64,000 bases of DNA, from contig CALDZJ010000078.1 in assembly GCA_937944055.1 (NCBI GenBank), positions 24,339 to 88,338 on the forward strand. Reading direction: 5' to 3'. Numbering within the stretch: the first letter of the stretch is position 1; every line of letters starts with the position of its first letter. A program made the translations under genes and the position numbers. Shown piece after piece: positions 8,463 to 18,117 of this stretch. The DNA is from an uncultured Verrucomicrobiales bacterium. GTDB lineage: Bacteria; Verrucomicrobiota; Verrucomicrobiia; Verrucomicrobiales; Akkermansiaceae. The notes under the pieces are model-generated. The model was not told where the DNA came from. It made no database searches and was given only the letters and a program-made list of their open reading frames with translations.

Positions 8463-9914
8463 TTATGATTTAGGCCACTCGAGGGTCCTCTTCCCCTCCG
8501 CCTTAGTTTCATTCACCTCATCGCCAATGTCCTTGGTGGTGATGTAGAGCATGAAGCCCATAAGGAGGAGGGCGAAGGCGGTTTGGACGAATTCGAGAAG
8601 GCGCTGCGGGAGTGGCTTACCGCGCACCCACTCCATGATCGCCATGACGATATGCCCCCCATCTAAGACGGGCAGAGGCATCATGTTCAAGACAGCGAGG
8701 TTCACATTAAAGAGGACAAAAAAGGCCAGCACACGCAGCCAGCCATCTGGTTCTTGTAGGAGAAGAAACTTCGTCCGGGCGATCCCGATGGGACCTGAGA
8801 GCTGGTCCACGCCAACGTTCGAGGTTGGCGAGGAGATTGTCTTAATGGTCATCCACATCGTGCGGAGGCTATCCCTGATCTGTTCCCATGGATTCGGGTG
8901 GAGAATCTCGGTGCTGACCATGGCCTCGCTGTCCCAATAAACCCCGAGCATGGGGTTCTCAGAGTAGCCATTCAGGGGCATTTCGGGAGTGACTGTGAGC
9001 GATAATTCTTCTTCACCCCGCTTCACGAGTAGATTGACTTTTTGGTAATCAAAATCCTTAAAAAGTTGATTGGCATGCCCGATGCCATAGACAACTTTGT
9101 CGTTAATTTTCAGGATTTGATCGCCCTTTTTGAGGCCGGACTTGCTGGCAGGACTCATCCCAATGACGCTAAGGTTCTTAGGAATCACTTCCCCGGTGAC
9201 GCCTTCATCCAGCGCTTGATCAACGATGACCGGGCTGCCCGGGCGGATGCCCACGCGGGGCAGAGCCCGCCTTTTATACCAAGGAGTCTCCGCGATATTA
9301 AACTGAGTGGTGACGATCTGGACCACGCCATCGCGCTCAATCTCGAAATCGATATCACTGCCCTCGGTGAGCATGATCCGGGTCATGATGTCATCGAAGA
9401 TACGACCGTGAAACCACTGAACGGGCTCTCCATCAATCTTGAGAATCTTGTCACCGGGACGCAAGATGCCATCTGCGGCGCTGCCTTCTTGCACGCCGCC
9501 AATGACGTTGGATTTAATGGCATCTTGCGGCTTCCCCATTCCCCACACCGCCAGCGCGGCAAGGACAGCGAGCATGAGACTGAAAAGCGGCCCGGCGAAA
9601 GCGACGATGATTTTATCGAGCGGCGAGACGGGCGGGAGCGGCTTTTCATCGAGGTTATCTCCCTCGATTGACTCCATCGCAGCCATCTGAGGAAGGGCCA
9701 CGAAGCCTCCAGCCGGGATCCAGCCGAGACCGTATTGCACCCCATTGATCTCTTTCTTCCAGATAGGCTTACCGAACCAAATCTGGAAGCGGTCCACTTG
9801 GAGTCCTCGCCAACGCGCCGCCAAGAAATGGCCAAGCTCGTGGATAAAAATCATGACGTTAAACAACATGACCACCACGAAGATGAAGAGGACGGTATAA
9901 AAGAATTCAGTCAT
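8463..9914 (-). CDS. rseP: RIP site-2 protease
   Basis: 483 aa. The membrane zinc protease site HELGH is at residues 25-29 in the first transmembrane helix, and the second conserved motif, PLPVLDGGH, is near residue 417 in a C-terminal helix. Two PDZ-type segments lie between them (GDKILKIDGEPVQWF and KKGDQILKINDKVVYG). This is the RseP/SpoIVFB-type intramembrane protease that releases membrane-tethered anti-sigma factors and clears signal-peptide remnants. It lies between the PIN-TRAM gene and tyrS on the same strand. No dxr or bam genes, its usual neighbours in Proteobacteria, are seen here. Confidence 0.93.
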   Translation of the reverse strand: MTEFFYTVLFIFVVVMLFNVMIFIHELGHFLAARWRGLQVDRFQIWFGKPIWKKEINGVQYGLGWIPAGGFVALPQMAAMESIEGDNLDEKPLPPVSPLDKIIVAFAGPLFSLMLAVLAALAVWGMGKPQDAIKSNVIGGVQEGSAADGILRPGDKILKIDGEPVQWFHGRIFDDIMTRIMLTEGSDIDFEIERDGVVQIVTTQFNIAETPWYKRRALPRVGIRPGSPVIVDQALDEGVTGEVIPKNLSVIGMSPASKSGLKKGDQILKINDKVVYGIGHANQLFKDFDYQKVNLLVKRGEEELSLTVTPEMPLNGYSENPMLGVYWDSEAMVSTEILHPNPWEQIRDSLRTMWMTIKTISSPTSNVGVDQLSGPIGIARTKFLLLQEPDGWLRVLAFFVLFNVNLAVLNMMPLPVLDGGHIVMAIMEWVRGKPLPQRLLEFVQTAFALLLMGFMLYITTKDIGDEVNETKAEGKRTLEWPKS

Positions 9915-9973
9915 AAATGTTTCTAGGCGGAAGTTAGCCCAAGCTTATCGATTGGACCAGAGTCATTTCCTTG

Positions 9974-9992
9974 TTTGGAAAACGTTTCCAAA
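9974..9992. promoter_or_regulatory. 8-bp inverted repeat upstream of rseP
   Basis: TTTGGAAA, three bases, TTTCCAAA lies in the 90 bp between the tyrS stop and the rseP start, 60 bp upstream of rseP. There is no T-run, so it is a poor terminator. It could be an operator for rseP, but no regulator is evident. Confidence 0.35.
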
Positions 9993-10004
9993 GCCCCCTT
10001 CCGT

Positions 10005-11186
10005 CTAGGAAAGGCGGACGCTTTGTTTTTTGCTCAAACGCAGGACTTGCCCCGCTTTTCCAGTGAACTCAGCCATGGGATCGCTCAGCTTTTCGCCATC
10101 CAGCTGAACGGCCCCAGTGGTGATGAATTGCTTCCGAAGCTCGCCATTCGACTTTTCGAGGCCAAAGCTCTCCTTAAAGACTTGGCTGACCACTTCGAGA
10201 ACATTTCCGTGAAGATCGCTGGCCGCCAGCTCTGGGAGATCGACCGAATCCAGATCCCGCTTTGAAAAGCGCGTTTCCCAATCAGTCCGCGCGGCCTGTC
10301 CTTCTTCTTCGCTGTGGTAACGAACCACAATGCGGCGAGCCAACTCCTTCTTAGACTCCATCGGGTGCTGCGCTTCATCACGCGCATCACCAAGAAGTAA
10401 AAGGTAGTAACGATCCATCAGCTCATCGCTAATACTCATGAGCTTTCCAAACATCTCATTGGGAGGCTCATTGACGCCCACATAATTGTTGGCGCTTTTG
10501 GACATCTTCTTTGTTCCGTCCAAGCCTTCTAGAAGAGGCATGCAGATGACCGATTGCTGAGGCTGAGCTTCTTCTTTTTGTAGATCACGGCCCACCAGCA
10601 TATTAAAAAGTTGATCGGTGCCGCCAATCTCGACATCCGCTTTTAGCTCGACCGAATCCCAGCCCTGCATGATGGGATACTGCAGCTCGTGCAGGCGGAC
10701 CTCCGTCCCTTTCCCGACTCGCTCCTTAAAGTCCTCGCGCTGGAGCATCTGTTGTAAAGTGACGCGGGCATTGAGCTTGAGAACTTGCTCATAGGTCATT
10801 TTCCGAAACCAATCTCCATTGAAAATGATCTCAGTCTTGGCTCGGTCGAGCACCTTGAAGGCTTGGTCGGTGTAAGTCTCGGCATTTGCCAGAACCTCAT
10901 CACGAGTGAGCGGTGGGCGGGCGCTGCTGCGGCCCGTGGGGTCTCCCACCGTCGCGGTGAAGTCACCAATTAGGAGAATCGCTTGATGCCCCATCTCTTG
11001 AAACTGGCGCAATTTTTCTAAAGGCACCGTATGCCCGAGATGAATGTCTGGAGCGGTGGGATCAACCCCGAATTTGATCCGGAGAGGACGCCCCTGCTTT
11101 AATTTTTCATCCAGTTCCTGTTCAGAAAGGACCTTGGAGGTGCCGCGGACGAATTGGGCTAAGGCGGGATGTGCTGCGTCGCTCAT
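10005..11186 (-). CDS. tyrS: Tyrosyl-tRNA synthetase
   Basis: 393 aa from the ATG at 11186. A longer frame reaches 11270, but the extra 28 residues are unlike the family. Class I signatures are HLGH (49-52) and KKMSKS (KMSKS at 227-231), with tyrosine and ATP contacts around VDPTAPDIHLGH and the DQLFN segment. The C-terminal ~60 residues (QFITTGAVQLDGEKLSDP) are an S4-type RNA-binding domain. It charges tRNA-Tyr. The HLGH form with a short C-terminal S4 domain resembles the TyrZ-type branch. tRNA-His lies upstream on the same strand. Confidence 0.96.
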   Translation of the reverse strand: MSDAAHPALAQFVRGTSKVLSEQELDEKLKQGRPLRIKFGVDPTAPDIHLGHTVPLEKLRQFQEMGHQAILLIGDFTATVGDPTGRSSARPPLTRDEVLANAETYTDQAFKVLDRAKTEIIFNGDWFRKMTYEQVLKLNARVTLQQMLQREDFKERVGKGTEVRLHELQYPIMQGWDSVELKADVEIGGTDQLFNMLVGRDLQKEEAQPQQSVICMPLLEGLDGTKKMSKSANNYVGVNEPPNEMFGKLMSISDELMDRYYLLLLGDARDEAQHPMESKKELARRIVVRYHSEEEGQAARTDWETRFSKRDLDSVDLPELAASDLHGNVLEVVSQVFKESFGLEKSNGELRKQFITTGAVQLDGEKLSDPMAEFTGKAGQVLRLSKKQSVRLS

Positions 11187-11342
11187 GTGAGCGAGAGTCA
11201 AACCGGAGGGAGCGGGGAATTCAAGCGTGCGGAAAAACAAAAAGCCGAACTCAGTCGAGAGCGCGGCCATTCAGGAAGTGCTTCAGTCAACGCGGGCGCG
11301 GGGTCGGAATGCCAGAAGCGAAAGAAAATAAAAAAAGAAAAA

Positions 11343-11419
11343 TGGGGTGATCGACGGGACTTGAACCCGCGACAGCCAGAATCACAATCTGGAGCTCTAC
11401 CAACTGAGCTACGACCACC
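11343..11419 (-). tRNA. tRNA-His (anticodon GUG)
   Basis: The reverse strand folds into a cloverleaf with an extra G at position -1 opposite discriminator C73, the identity element of tRNA-His. The acceptor stem is GTGGTCG / CGATCAC with one G-U pair. The anticodon stem is CCAGA / TCTGG around a TTGTGAT loop, giving anticodon GTG. The 3' CCA is encoded. 77 nt including G-1 and CCA. Confidence 0.97.
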
Positions 11420-11441
11420 GTCTTGGTGGGCGGGAGACTAG

Positions 11442-11482
11442 AAAAAAATTCCGCGATGGCAAGAGGAGAATTTCGGAATTTT
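11442..11482 (-). terminator. Rho-independent terminator candidate after pilT
   Basis: On the minus strand, AAAATTCCG pairs with CGGAATTTT (9 bp) across a 20-nt loop and runs into further T residues. It lies 74 bp past the pilT stop, suitable for ending the pilus operon. The long loop lowers confidence. Confidence 0.5.
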
Positions 11483-11555
11483 ATCTCCTTCCCCTTCCCC
11501 ACCGGCTGCCCCACTCCCTCTCTCTCAAACGCGGAACAACTCGCTCACAACACCA

Positions 11556-12707
11556 CTAGCGCGGCCCCTCGTGCTGCTCATTATCAATCTCCTCGGGCCT
11601 CGCCACCGTCAAGCCCGGAACGTCGAAGGAGAAATTCTGAGCCTTGAGATAATCATGCAACATGCTGGGCCGGTTTGCCTCCTGCTCTGCCACCTCCGCT
11701 GTAATGAGATTCTGGCGGACCTTGGCAGCAAGAGAAAGCTCAAGCGGACACATCCCCCCCTTAACCCCACCCGTAAGCGCATTGTAAAGTTGGTGAGAAT
11801 TCCCCTCTCGGATCATGGTCCGCACCGCGGGAGTGGCGAGGAGGATCTCGCGAGCGGCAATTCGTCCAGTTCCCGAGGCCCTTGGCAGGAGGACTTGCGT
11901 GACGATCCCCTGAAGGACCGAAGATAGCTGGGACCTCACCAAAGCTTGCTGTGAGGCCGGGAAGACATCGATAATTCGATCGACAGTTTGGGAAGTATCA
12001 CTCGTGTGCAAAGTTGAGAATACGAGGTGCCCCGTCTCACTCGCGGTCAGGGCCAGATGAATCGTCTCCAGATCCCGCATCTCACCCACCAAGATCACAT
12101 CGGGATCTTCACGAAGGGCGGACTTTAGGGCGGGCCCGAAGCCATGAGTGTGCATGCCGAGCTCCCTCTGAGTGATACAGGCTTTCTTCTCCTCATAAGT
12201 GTACTCGATGGGGTCCTCTACCGTGAGAATATGCTTGGGACGGCGCTCATTGATGAGGTTGATCAAGCAGGCCATCGTAGTTGATTTCCCGGTTCCGGTC
12301 GCACCTGTGAAAAGAACGAGCCCACGAGGGACCTTGGAGAAACGGTAGATCGACTCCTCCATGGTGAGATCCTCGGGAGAAGGAATGACACTCGAGATCA
12401 AGCGGAAGACCGCAGCGAGCCCTCGCTGCTGGCGGTGGATATTGACCCGGAAACGCGTGCGGCCACTTGGAAGATCAAGTGAGTGACTAATATCGATTTC
12501 AAGCCTTTCTTCTAAGGCTTCCATTTGCTTGGCCGTCAACATGCTGAAGATCAACTTCTCACACTCATCTGGCGAAAGTGGCTCGTACTCATCTTCCAAA
12601 GGTCTCAGGGCTCCATCCACTCGAAACGCGGGACATCTTTCAGGCGCGAGATGCACATCAGAGACCCTGCGAATGACCGCAAGTTCCATTAAATCAGGTA
12701 AGTTCAT
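11556..12707 (-). CDS. pilT: Type IV pilus retraction ATPase PilT
   Basis: 383 aa, last gene of the pilus operon. It is a GspE-superfamily secretion ATPase: Walker A GATGTGKST (135-143), the Asp box around LTVEDPIEYTY, Walker B-like DPDVILVGEMRD (201-212) and a His box (STLHTSD). The N-terminal ~100 residues have the PilT-type fold and lack the long N-domain of PilB. This points to the retraction motor, which disassembles pilin filaments for twitching and DNA uptake. The C-terminal GGVKGGMCPLELSLA region differs from the usual AIRNLIRE-type PilT end, so a PilU-like role is possible. Confidence 0.88.
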   Translation of the reverse strand: MNLPDLMELAVIRRVSDVHLAPERCPAFRVDGALRPLEDEYEPLSPDECEKLIFSMLTAKQMEALEERLEIDISHSLDLPSGRTRFRVNIHRQQRGLAAVFRLISSVIPSPEDLTMEESIYRFSKVPRGLVLFTGATGTGKSTTMACLINLINERRPKHILTVEDPIEYTYEEKKACITQRELGMHTHGFGPALKSALREDPDVILVGEMRDLETIHLALTASETGHLVFSTLHTSDTSQTVDRIIDVFPASQQALVRSQLSSVLQGIVTQVLLPRASGTGRIAAREILLATPAVRTMIREGNSHQLYNALTGGVKGGMCPLELSLAAKVRQNLITAEVAEQEANRPSMLHDYLKAQNFSFDVPGLTVARPEEIDNEQHEGPR

Positions 12708-12729
12708 AAAATTTCGGAGCGCTGGGAAT

Positions 12730-13962
12730 TTAGGTCTTTTTGGAGGCCATTTGGGTCAACTCCCACATCGGCAGGTAAATCGCTAAGGCAAAGAAACCCA
12801 CCACCCCTGTGAGAGAAACGATCAAAATCGGCCCGATGGCATCCGTCATCTTTTTAATCGTGTAGCTAATCTCTACATCATAATGCTCAGAGACATGCTG
12901 TAGCATTTCATCGAGCCGCCCAGATTCCTCCCCGATCTTCACCATATTGACCAACATGGGCGGGAAATACGGGGAGGCCCCGAGTGGCCCTGCAATCCCG
13001 TGACCCTCTTCCAGCATTCCGCGAATCTCAGCAAACTCCGCAGAAATAGCGGCATTTCCCACCGTCTTCTCTAGAATTCGTAACGCGTCCAGCACGAGCA
13101 CTCCGCTCGACTGCAAAATCGCAAAGATACTCGCAAAACGGGACATTGCCGCCTTGATCAGAACTGGCCCAATCAGGGGGATTTTTAAAAGGGCACTATC
13201 GCGAAGGTAGATCCCTTTGTCCGTCTTATTAAAATAACGATGATAAGCGATCCCTCCGATGATCAGGAGGAAAAGGATCAAAAGCCCATAAGTCTTGAGA
13301 ACGTAACTCATGGACATGCAGAGCCGCGTCGGAGCGGGCAGCTCGAGAGAGGCACTCTCGAAGAAGGCTGAAAAGCGAGGAATCACAAAACCCACCATCA
13401 CCAGAAAAGCGGCGCCTAAAACGACCACAACGATCTGTGGGTAACGCATCGCAGTTTTAATTTCGGCTTTCACCTTCGCCTCGTGCTCAATCAGGTAAAG
13501 GAGCCGATCAAGAACCTCCGGAAGAGTTCCCGCAGTCTCCCCTGCCTCAATCATACTGCAAAAGAGGGGGGAGAAAACGTCCTGATGCTTTGCCGTCGCC
13601 GAGGAAAGGCTCATTCCGCCCTCGATATCTTCCTTAATTAGGCCTGCTAATTTCTTCAAGCGAGGTTGCGTGGTCTGATCTTCCAGAATCCCGAAAGCCT
13701 GCGTCATCGGGATTCCCACGCGGACCATCGTCACCAGCTGCTTGGTAAAAACGATGAGCTCGGCTGGCGGAACCTTAAAGTGGTTCGTTTTGAGACGCGT
13801 GATGAGCCCTCCGCTCGAGTGATCACCGGCCGGCTTTAACTCGATCGGAATGAGATCCGATTGGCCTAATTGCGCAAGCGCGTCCTCAAGTGAGTCCGCC
13901 GTGAGCGTGCCCGCCTTTATTTTTCCCGCAGGGTTTGATGCTTGATAGGTAAATTCAGCCAT
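12730..13962 (-). CDS. pilC: Type IV pilus / type II secretion inner-membrane platform protein
   Basis: 410 aa, the length of PilC/GspF. It has two GspF cytoplasmic four-helix domains, around residues 70-190 and 275-395, each followed by membrane helices (VVVVLGAAFLVMVGFVIP and ILIVSLTGVVGFFALAIYL at the C-terminus). The conserved SGxLPEVLDRL (AGTLPEVLDRL) and SGRLDEML turns mark the two repeats. It forms the rotor platform that couples the PilB and PilT motors to pilin assembly. It sits between the two ATPase genes in the operon. Confidence 0.93.
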   Translation of the reverse strand: MAEFTYQASNPAGKIKAGTLTADSLEDALAQLGQSDLIPIELKPAGDHSSGGLITRLKTNHFKVPPAELIVFTKQLVTMVRVGIPMTQAFGILEDQTTQPRLKKLAGLIKEDIEGGMSLSSATAKHQDVFSPLFCSMIEAGETAGTLPEVLDRLLYLIEHEAKVKAEIKTAMRYPQIVVVVLGAAFLVMVGFVIPRFSAFFESASLELPAPTRLCMSMSYVLKTYGLLILFLLIIGGIAYHRYFNKTDKGIYLRDSALLKIPLIGPVLIKAAMSRFASIFAILQSSGVLVLDALRILEKTVGNAAISAEFAEIRGMLEEGHGIAGPLGASPYFPPMLVNMVKIGEESGRLDEMLQHVSEHYDVEISYTIKKMTDAIGPILIVSLTGVVGFFALAIYLPMWELTQMASKKT

Positions 13963-14029
13963 GGACGATCAATTTATCGACCGATTATTCACCTAAAATT
14001 GAAAGAATAGCGATCCTAAATATCAATTT

Positions 14030-15736
14030 TTACAAAACAACCTTCGCTGCTGCTTCTTCAAGCGTTGTCAGTCCTCTCTGCGCCTTAATCGCAGCATCAT
14101 CCCGCATCGTCGTAAACTTCCCCTCAGCCCTCGCGGCTGCTAACAAATCATTCTCGGTCGCATTGCTGGTGATGAGCTCTTGAAGGGTCTCGTCGATCAC
14201 AAGCACCTCGTAGACACCCACCCGGCCTCGGTAGCCGGAGTTCCGACAGCGGGAACAGCCCTTCGCCTTCAAGAACTTCGCATCAGGATCGGCGCTCAGC
14301 CCCCAAAACTCTAAGACTTCAGCCTGCGGTGACCAAGGCTCGGCGCAGCTATCGCAAACCTTTCTCAAAAGACGCTGGCCAATCACACAAGAAACGACTG
14401 ATGAAATTAAAAAGGCTTCGATCCCCATATCAATGAGGCGAGCCACCGTGCCGATCGCGGTATTCGTGTGGACCGTACTGAGAACGAGGTGCCCTGTCAG
14501 CGCGGCTTGGATCGCGATGAGAGCCGTTTCACCATCGCGAATCTCACCAATCATCGCCACATCAGGATCCTGTCGCAAGATCGCCTTCAGACTACTCGCG
14601 AAGGACATTCCGGCCCGAATATTGAGCTCCACCTGGCGGATTCTAGGGATCTGATACTCCACCGGATCTTCAACCGTAATGATGTTCACCTCTGGGCGAT
14701 TGAGCATCCCTAAGACCGAGTAAAGCGTGGTGGTCTTACCACTTCCCGTCGGCCCAGTATTCAAAATCATCCCGTGCGGCCGCTGGATCGTCGCCTCGAT
14801 TTTAGCGATATCCTCCTCACGCATTCCGAGCTGATCTAACTTGAACACCAGTGAGTTCATATCGAGCAAGCGCATCACGACATTTTCGCCGTGAATTGTC
14901 GGCATTGCCGACACCCGAACATTGATTTCTCGGCCGCTAATTTTCGCAGCAAAGCGACCATCCTGCGGAACCCGAGTGATCGCAATATCCATCCGCCCCA
15001 GAATTTTCAAGCGCGAGACCACCGAGGATAAAAGCGACTTCGGCATGGTCGGTAAGTCTTTTAACATCCCATCCACTCGCAGCCGGACCTGCACGTGGGT
15101 CTTCTCAGGACAAACGTGCACATCACTTGCTCCCTCACGGACTGCGCGCGTAATGATCCAGTCAACCGCACGGACCGCCGTGGTCCCCTCTGCCATATCC
15201 TTGAGCGCTTCAACCTGTGACTGCTCACCTTCATCTTGATCGTCATCATTGTTTTGCGTGCTGCCATAAAGGACCTCTTCCACATCTTCAAACTGAGAAC
15301 CAAGGCTCGAGCTCAGGCCGTAAAGGCCATTCATCAGCTCATTATACTCCGTTTCAGTACAAATAACGGGCTCCAACTCGATCTTAATCTGGCGTTGTAC
15401 CGTGTCTAACTCCAGCACCTCAGTGGGGTAAGGCATCGCCACAAAGAGCAAGTTCCCCTCTTCGCGCAAGGGGACCATCCGGTGTTTACCCGCCATGGAG
15501 GCTGGTATGATTTCCGTTAATTCACGCTGGATCGGATAGCTCTCAGAATCGTATTTCGGAATATCTAAGCGCCGGCTTAAGACACTGACCATATCCGTAT
15601 CTGCCAGCATCCCTTCCCGCAGGATGAACTCCTCCACCTTGAAGCCAGCTGGCCTAGGGGCCTCCTGAATCTTGTCGAACTGCTCTTGAGTGAGGAAGCC
15701 CTCCTCAAGTAGCATCTCCTCGAGCTTAATATTCAC
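14030..15736 (-). CDS. pilB: Type IV pilus assembly ATPase PilB/GspE
   Basis: 568 aa. The N-terminal ~150 residues are an MshEN/GspE-N-type regulatory domain (EEMLLEEGFLTQEQFDKI). An acidic linker rich in D/E follows, then the ATPase: Walker A GPTGSGKTT (328-336), Asp box TVEDPVEYQ, Walker B AMIGEIRDGETA and His box STVHTNTA. A tetracysteine zinc site (CDSC at 461-464, CSRC at 494-497) identifies it as an extension-type ATPase and not PilT. It powers assembly of the pilus or pseudopilus. Confidence 0.94.
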   Translation of the reverse strand: MNIKLEEMLLEEGFLTQEQFDKIQEAPRPAGFKVEEFILREGMLADTDMVSVLSRRLDIPKYDSESYPIQRELTEIIPASMAGKHRMVPLREEGNLLFVAMPYPTEVLELDTVQRQIKIELEPVICTETEYNELMNGLYGLSSSLGSQFEDVEEVLYGSTQNNDDDQDEGEQSQVEALKDMAEGTTAVRAVDWIITRAVREGASDVHVCPEKTHVQVRLRVDGMLKDLPTMPKSLLSSVVSRLKILGRMDIAITRVPQDGRFAAKISGREINVRVSAMPTIHGENVVMRLLDMNSLVFKLDQLGMREEDIAKIEATIQRPHGMILNTGPTGSGKTTTLYSVLGMLNRPEVNIITVEDPVEYQIPRIRQVELNIRAGMSFASSLKAILRQDPDVAMIGEIRDGETALIAIQAALTGHLVLSTVHTNTAIGTVARLIDMGIEAFLISSVVSCVIGQRLLRKVCDSCAEPWSPQAEVLEFWGLSADPDAKFLKAKGCSRCRNSGYRGRVGVYEVLVIDETLQELITSNATENDLLAAARAEGKFTTMRDDAAIKAQRGLTTLEEAAAKVVL

Positions 15737-15751
15737 GATACATCGTCTGAA

Positions 15752-17392
15752 TTATTTCCCTTGATACCTCACCCGCTGATCGCCTCGTGGAAGAATATGA
15801 GGAGTCAGGAAAATTAAGGTATCGCTGAAAGAATCACGATCTGAGCTATTCCGGAACATCGCTCCGAGGCCTGGGATGTTTTTCAAGAATGGGATCCCCT
15901 CTTCCTGAAGACTGGTGCTTTCAGAGGAAAGTCCCCCGATCACCGTCGTTTGCCCCGTCGCCAAGTAGAGGGAAGTGATTGCCGAGCGCGTTAAGATCGG
16001 AGTTTGCACATTTCCATCCACAATCACCGAGCGTGTGTCATCGAACTCATCCTTACTCGTATTAATATCCAATTTCACCCAATTCGTATCAATCACGTGA
16101 GGAGTCACTTCTAAGCGTAAGGTTGCCCGTTTAAACTCGACCTGCGAAACCGCCGCGACCCCGCTCCCGGCTGAGGATGCAAATGGTCTCTCCTCCCCGC
16201 TCTCAATGATGGCCGTCAACTGATCCAGCGTCGTAATCGAGGGTCTCGAGACAATGTTAAGTCTTCCATCTTTCTGTAAGGCTGAAAGCTGGGCTTGCAG
16301 GAGATGGCTCCCTCTCACACGGCTCAAGCCGTAAAGTAAGCCTCTCCCGTTGAGGTCGAATCCGGCCGGAAAGTTAGAACTCACCCCATCAGTATTTGGA
16401 GGAAATCCGACATCCAGATCATCTACGCCCGCTGAATCAAAGACTCCCCATTGGACTCCAAGTTGGCGCGCAATCTCATTACTCGCTTGGACAATGCTGG
16501 CTTCAATCAAAATTTGATACGAAGGCTGATCTAAGCCCGCGATGAGCTTCCGCGCCTGAGCGAGGTCTGTGGGGATGCCATGAATAATGACCTGCCCCGT
16601 ATCCTTAGAGGCCCGAATTGTGAAGCGGGCCCCCTCCTCTTCCTCCGCTGCCGCGCTATTACCAGCCTCAGCTGAGCCCCCGGCTGCTTGATCATCTGCC
16701 ACCATCGCATTCATGGTCTCGCCCACTGCCGCAACCAGATTATCGAGGTCAGCATAATGGATGCGGATCATCTCCACTCCCATCGGCTCGGAGCGCATTC
16801 TCCTTTCAGCCGCCATCGTCTGATCATGCAGGGCCTGCTCCATCGCAATCTTCCCTTGGATGTCTTGCACCGAGAAAAGGCTCAAAAGATCATCCTTAAG
16901 ATCATAGTGAATTCCCCGAGCCTCCGTAATGGCCAAGAAGAGGCGATCCCATCGAGTTTCATGACGCAAGCTCACATGAACTGGCCCCGAGATATTATTG
17001 CTGATGATGACATTCAAATCCGCCGCATCCGCAAGGGTCCGCAACAATACCCCGACATCCATCTCACGACTTAAGACAATGTTCTTGATCGGGATCTGTG
17101 GCAGTGGCTCAGGGCGCGTAGCCTGCAGAGCCGTTTCAGCTTCCTCATGAAAATCGCGCATCGTTGAGAAATCCGGAGCAGGCGGAGCGAAACTTGCAGA
17201 ATTTGCCGCCGCTTGCTTCCATGCCTTATAAGTCGCGTTTTCACTCGCCGACTCCCATTTTTCTTGGAACGGCATATTGCAGCCCCCCAGGAAAACACCC
17301 ATTCCGAGGACTCCGAAAAACCTGCGCCCAAATCTCCCCAAAAACTGAGGAACTGCGCTTTGTGTAAAGATGGTCATTGTCGTATTTTTCAT
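15752..17392 (-). CDS. Lipidated secretin (PilQ/GspD-type outer-membrane channel)
   Basis: 546 aa, shorter than most PilQ or GspD. The N-terminus has a long signal peptide with lipobox LGGC, so Cys38 should be acylated. Residues 90-280 hold short N-domains (LLRTLADAADLNVIISNN is a secretin_N/STN pattern). The C-terminal half is the secretin barrel: RPSITTLDQLTAII, TTVIGGLSSES, IPFLKNIPGLGAMFR and DTLIFLTPHIL. It should form the outer-membrane gate for the pilus. A lipid anchor on the secretin itself could replace a separate pilotin, as known for HxcQ of Pseudomonas. The start codon overlaps the stop of the upstream gene by 4 bp. Confidence 0.9.
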   Translation of the reverse strand: MKNTTMTIFTQSAVPQFLGRFGRRFFGVLGMGVFLGGCNMPFQEKWESASENATYKAWKQAAANSASFAPPAPDFSTMRDFHEEAETALQATRPEPLPQIPIKNIVLSREMDVGVLLRTLADAADLNVIISNNISGPVHVSLRHETRWDRLFLAITEARGIHYDLKDDLLSLFSVQDIQGKIAMEQALHDQTMAAERRMRSEPMGVEMIRIHYADLDNLVAAVGETMNAMVADDQAAGGSAEAGNSAAAEEEEGARFTIRASKDTGQVIIHGIPTDLAQARKLIAGLDQPSYQILIEASIVQASNEIARQLGVQWGVFDSAGVDDLDVGFPPNTDGVSSNFPAGFDLNGRGLLYGLSRVRGSHLLQAQLSALQKDGRLNIVSRPSITTLDQLTAIIESGEERPFASSAGSGVAAVSQVEFKRATLRLEVTPHVIDTNWVKLDINTSKDEFDDTRSVIVDGNVQTPILTRSAITSLYLATGQTTVIGGLSSESTSLQEEGIPFLKNIPGLGAMFRNSSDRDSFSDTLIFLTPHILPRGDQRVRYQGK

Positions 17393-18117
17393 CGTGTCTC
17401 TGTGCTGCTTGGAGATTGTTCTGGGCTTGGGGCAGGGCTAACTGGAGGAGGAAGAACGGGAAGTGGGACCACTTCCACACCCGGGACTTGAGTCGGAGGC
17501 AGGGTTTCTTGCCCCAGTGGAGGAGGACCCGGCACGAGAGGTCTTTCCGAATCTGAAGAGGAGCCATCTTCCTCATTCTCATCCGGATCTGCCGTCAGCT
17601 CTTGAGGCTTCCCATTAATAAAAGGCTTCGCAAGAGGCACATCTACGGGGTCACTCGCTCCCCGTCGAAGAACCTTAATGTGATCTGAAAAAATTCTTAA
17701 GAGTTGAAATTCCCCACCATCGATCGGCTCCCCGGCTCGGTAATCTTGCCCATCAATAATCGCGATTAAGCGATCACCAATGCTAAGAAAGCCAACATAC
17801 TCAGGAAGCGGCGCGATGTATTCCGCGGTAGGTGCTGCCACAACGGGTTCCTCACGCTCTTCTACTACCAAAAGCCGATCTCGAAAGGGATTGCGTAGCC
17901 AGTTAGTCGTTGCGGCAGCCAAGATGTCTTTCTCACGACTCGTAGATTCGCCCTTCTTCAGGCTGGTTTGAACCTTTACGGTCAAGGAGGAAAAATCAAT
18001 CGGGGTCCGTGCGGAAACCCCAGCTGGCGGGTTTAAGATTGCAGGCAGATAGCTCGCGACTGCTCCGACCGCGGCAACTCCCACTAAACCGAGTAATATT
18101 TTCTCTCTAAGTATCAT
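17389..18117 (-). CDS. PilP/GspC-like alignment-complex protein
   Basis: 242 aa. One N-terminal transmembrane segment (ILLGLVGVAAVGAVASYLPA) is followed by a periplasmic region. Residues ~110-165 (GFLSIGDRLIAIIDGQDYR, FQLLRIFSDHIKVLRRG) resemble the small beta-barrel HR domain of GspC/PilP that contacts the secretin. The tail is proline- and acid-rich. No full family match is recognised by eye, and the assignment rests on this fold resemblance and on position between PilO and the secretin. It overlaps both neighbours by 4 bp (ATGA type). Confidence 0.65.
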   Translation of the reverse strand: MILREKILLGLVGVAAVGAVASYLPAILNPPAGVSARTPIDFSSLTVKVQTSLKKGESTSREKDILAAATTNWLRNPFRDRLLVVEEREEPVVAAPTAEYIAPLPEYVGFLSIGDRLIAIIDGQDYRAGEPIDGGEFQLLRIFSDHIKVLRRGASDPVDVPLAKPFINGKPQELTADPDENEEDGSSSDSERPLVPGPPPLGQETLPPTQVPGVEVVPLPVLPPPVSPAPSPEQSPSSTETR

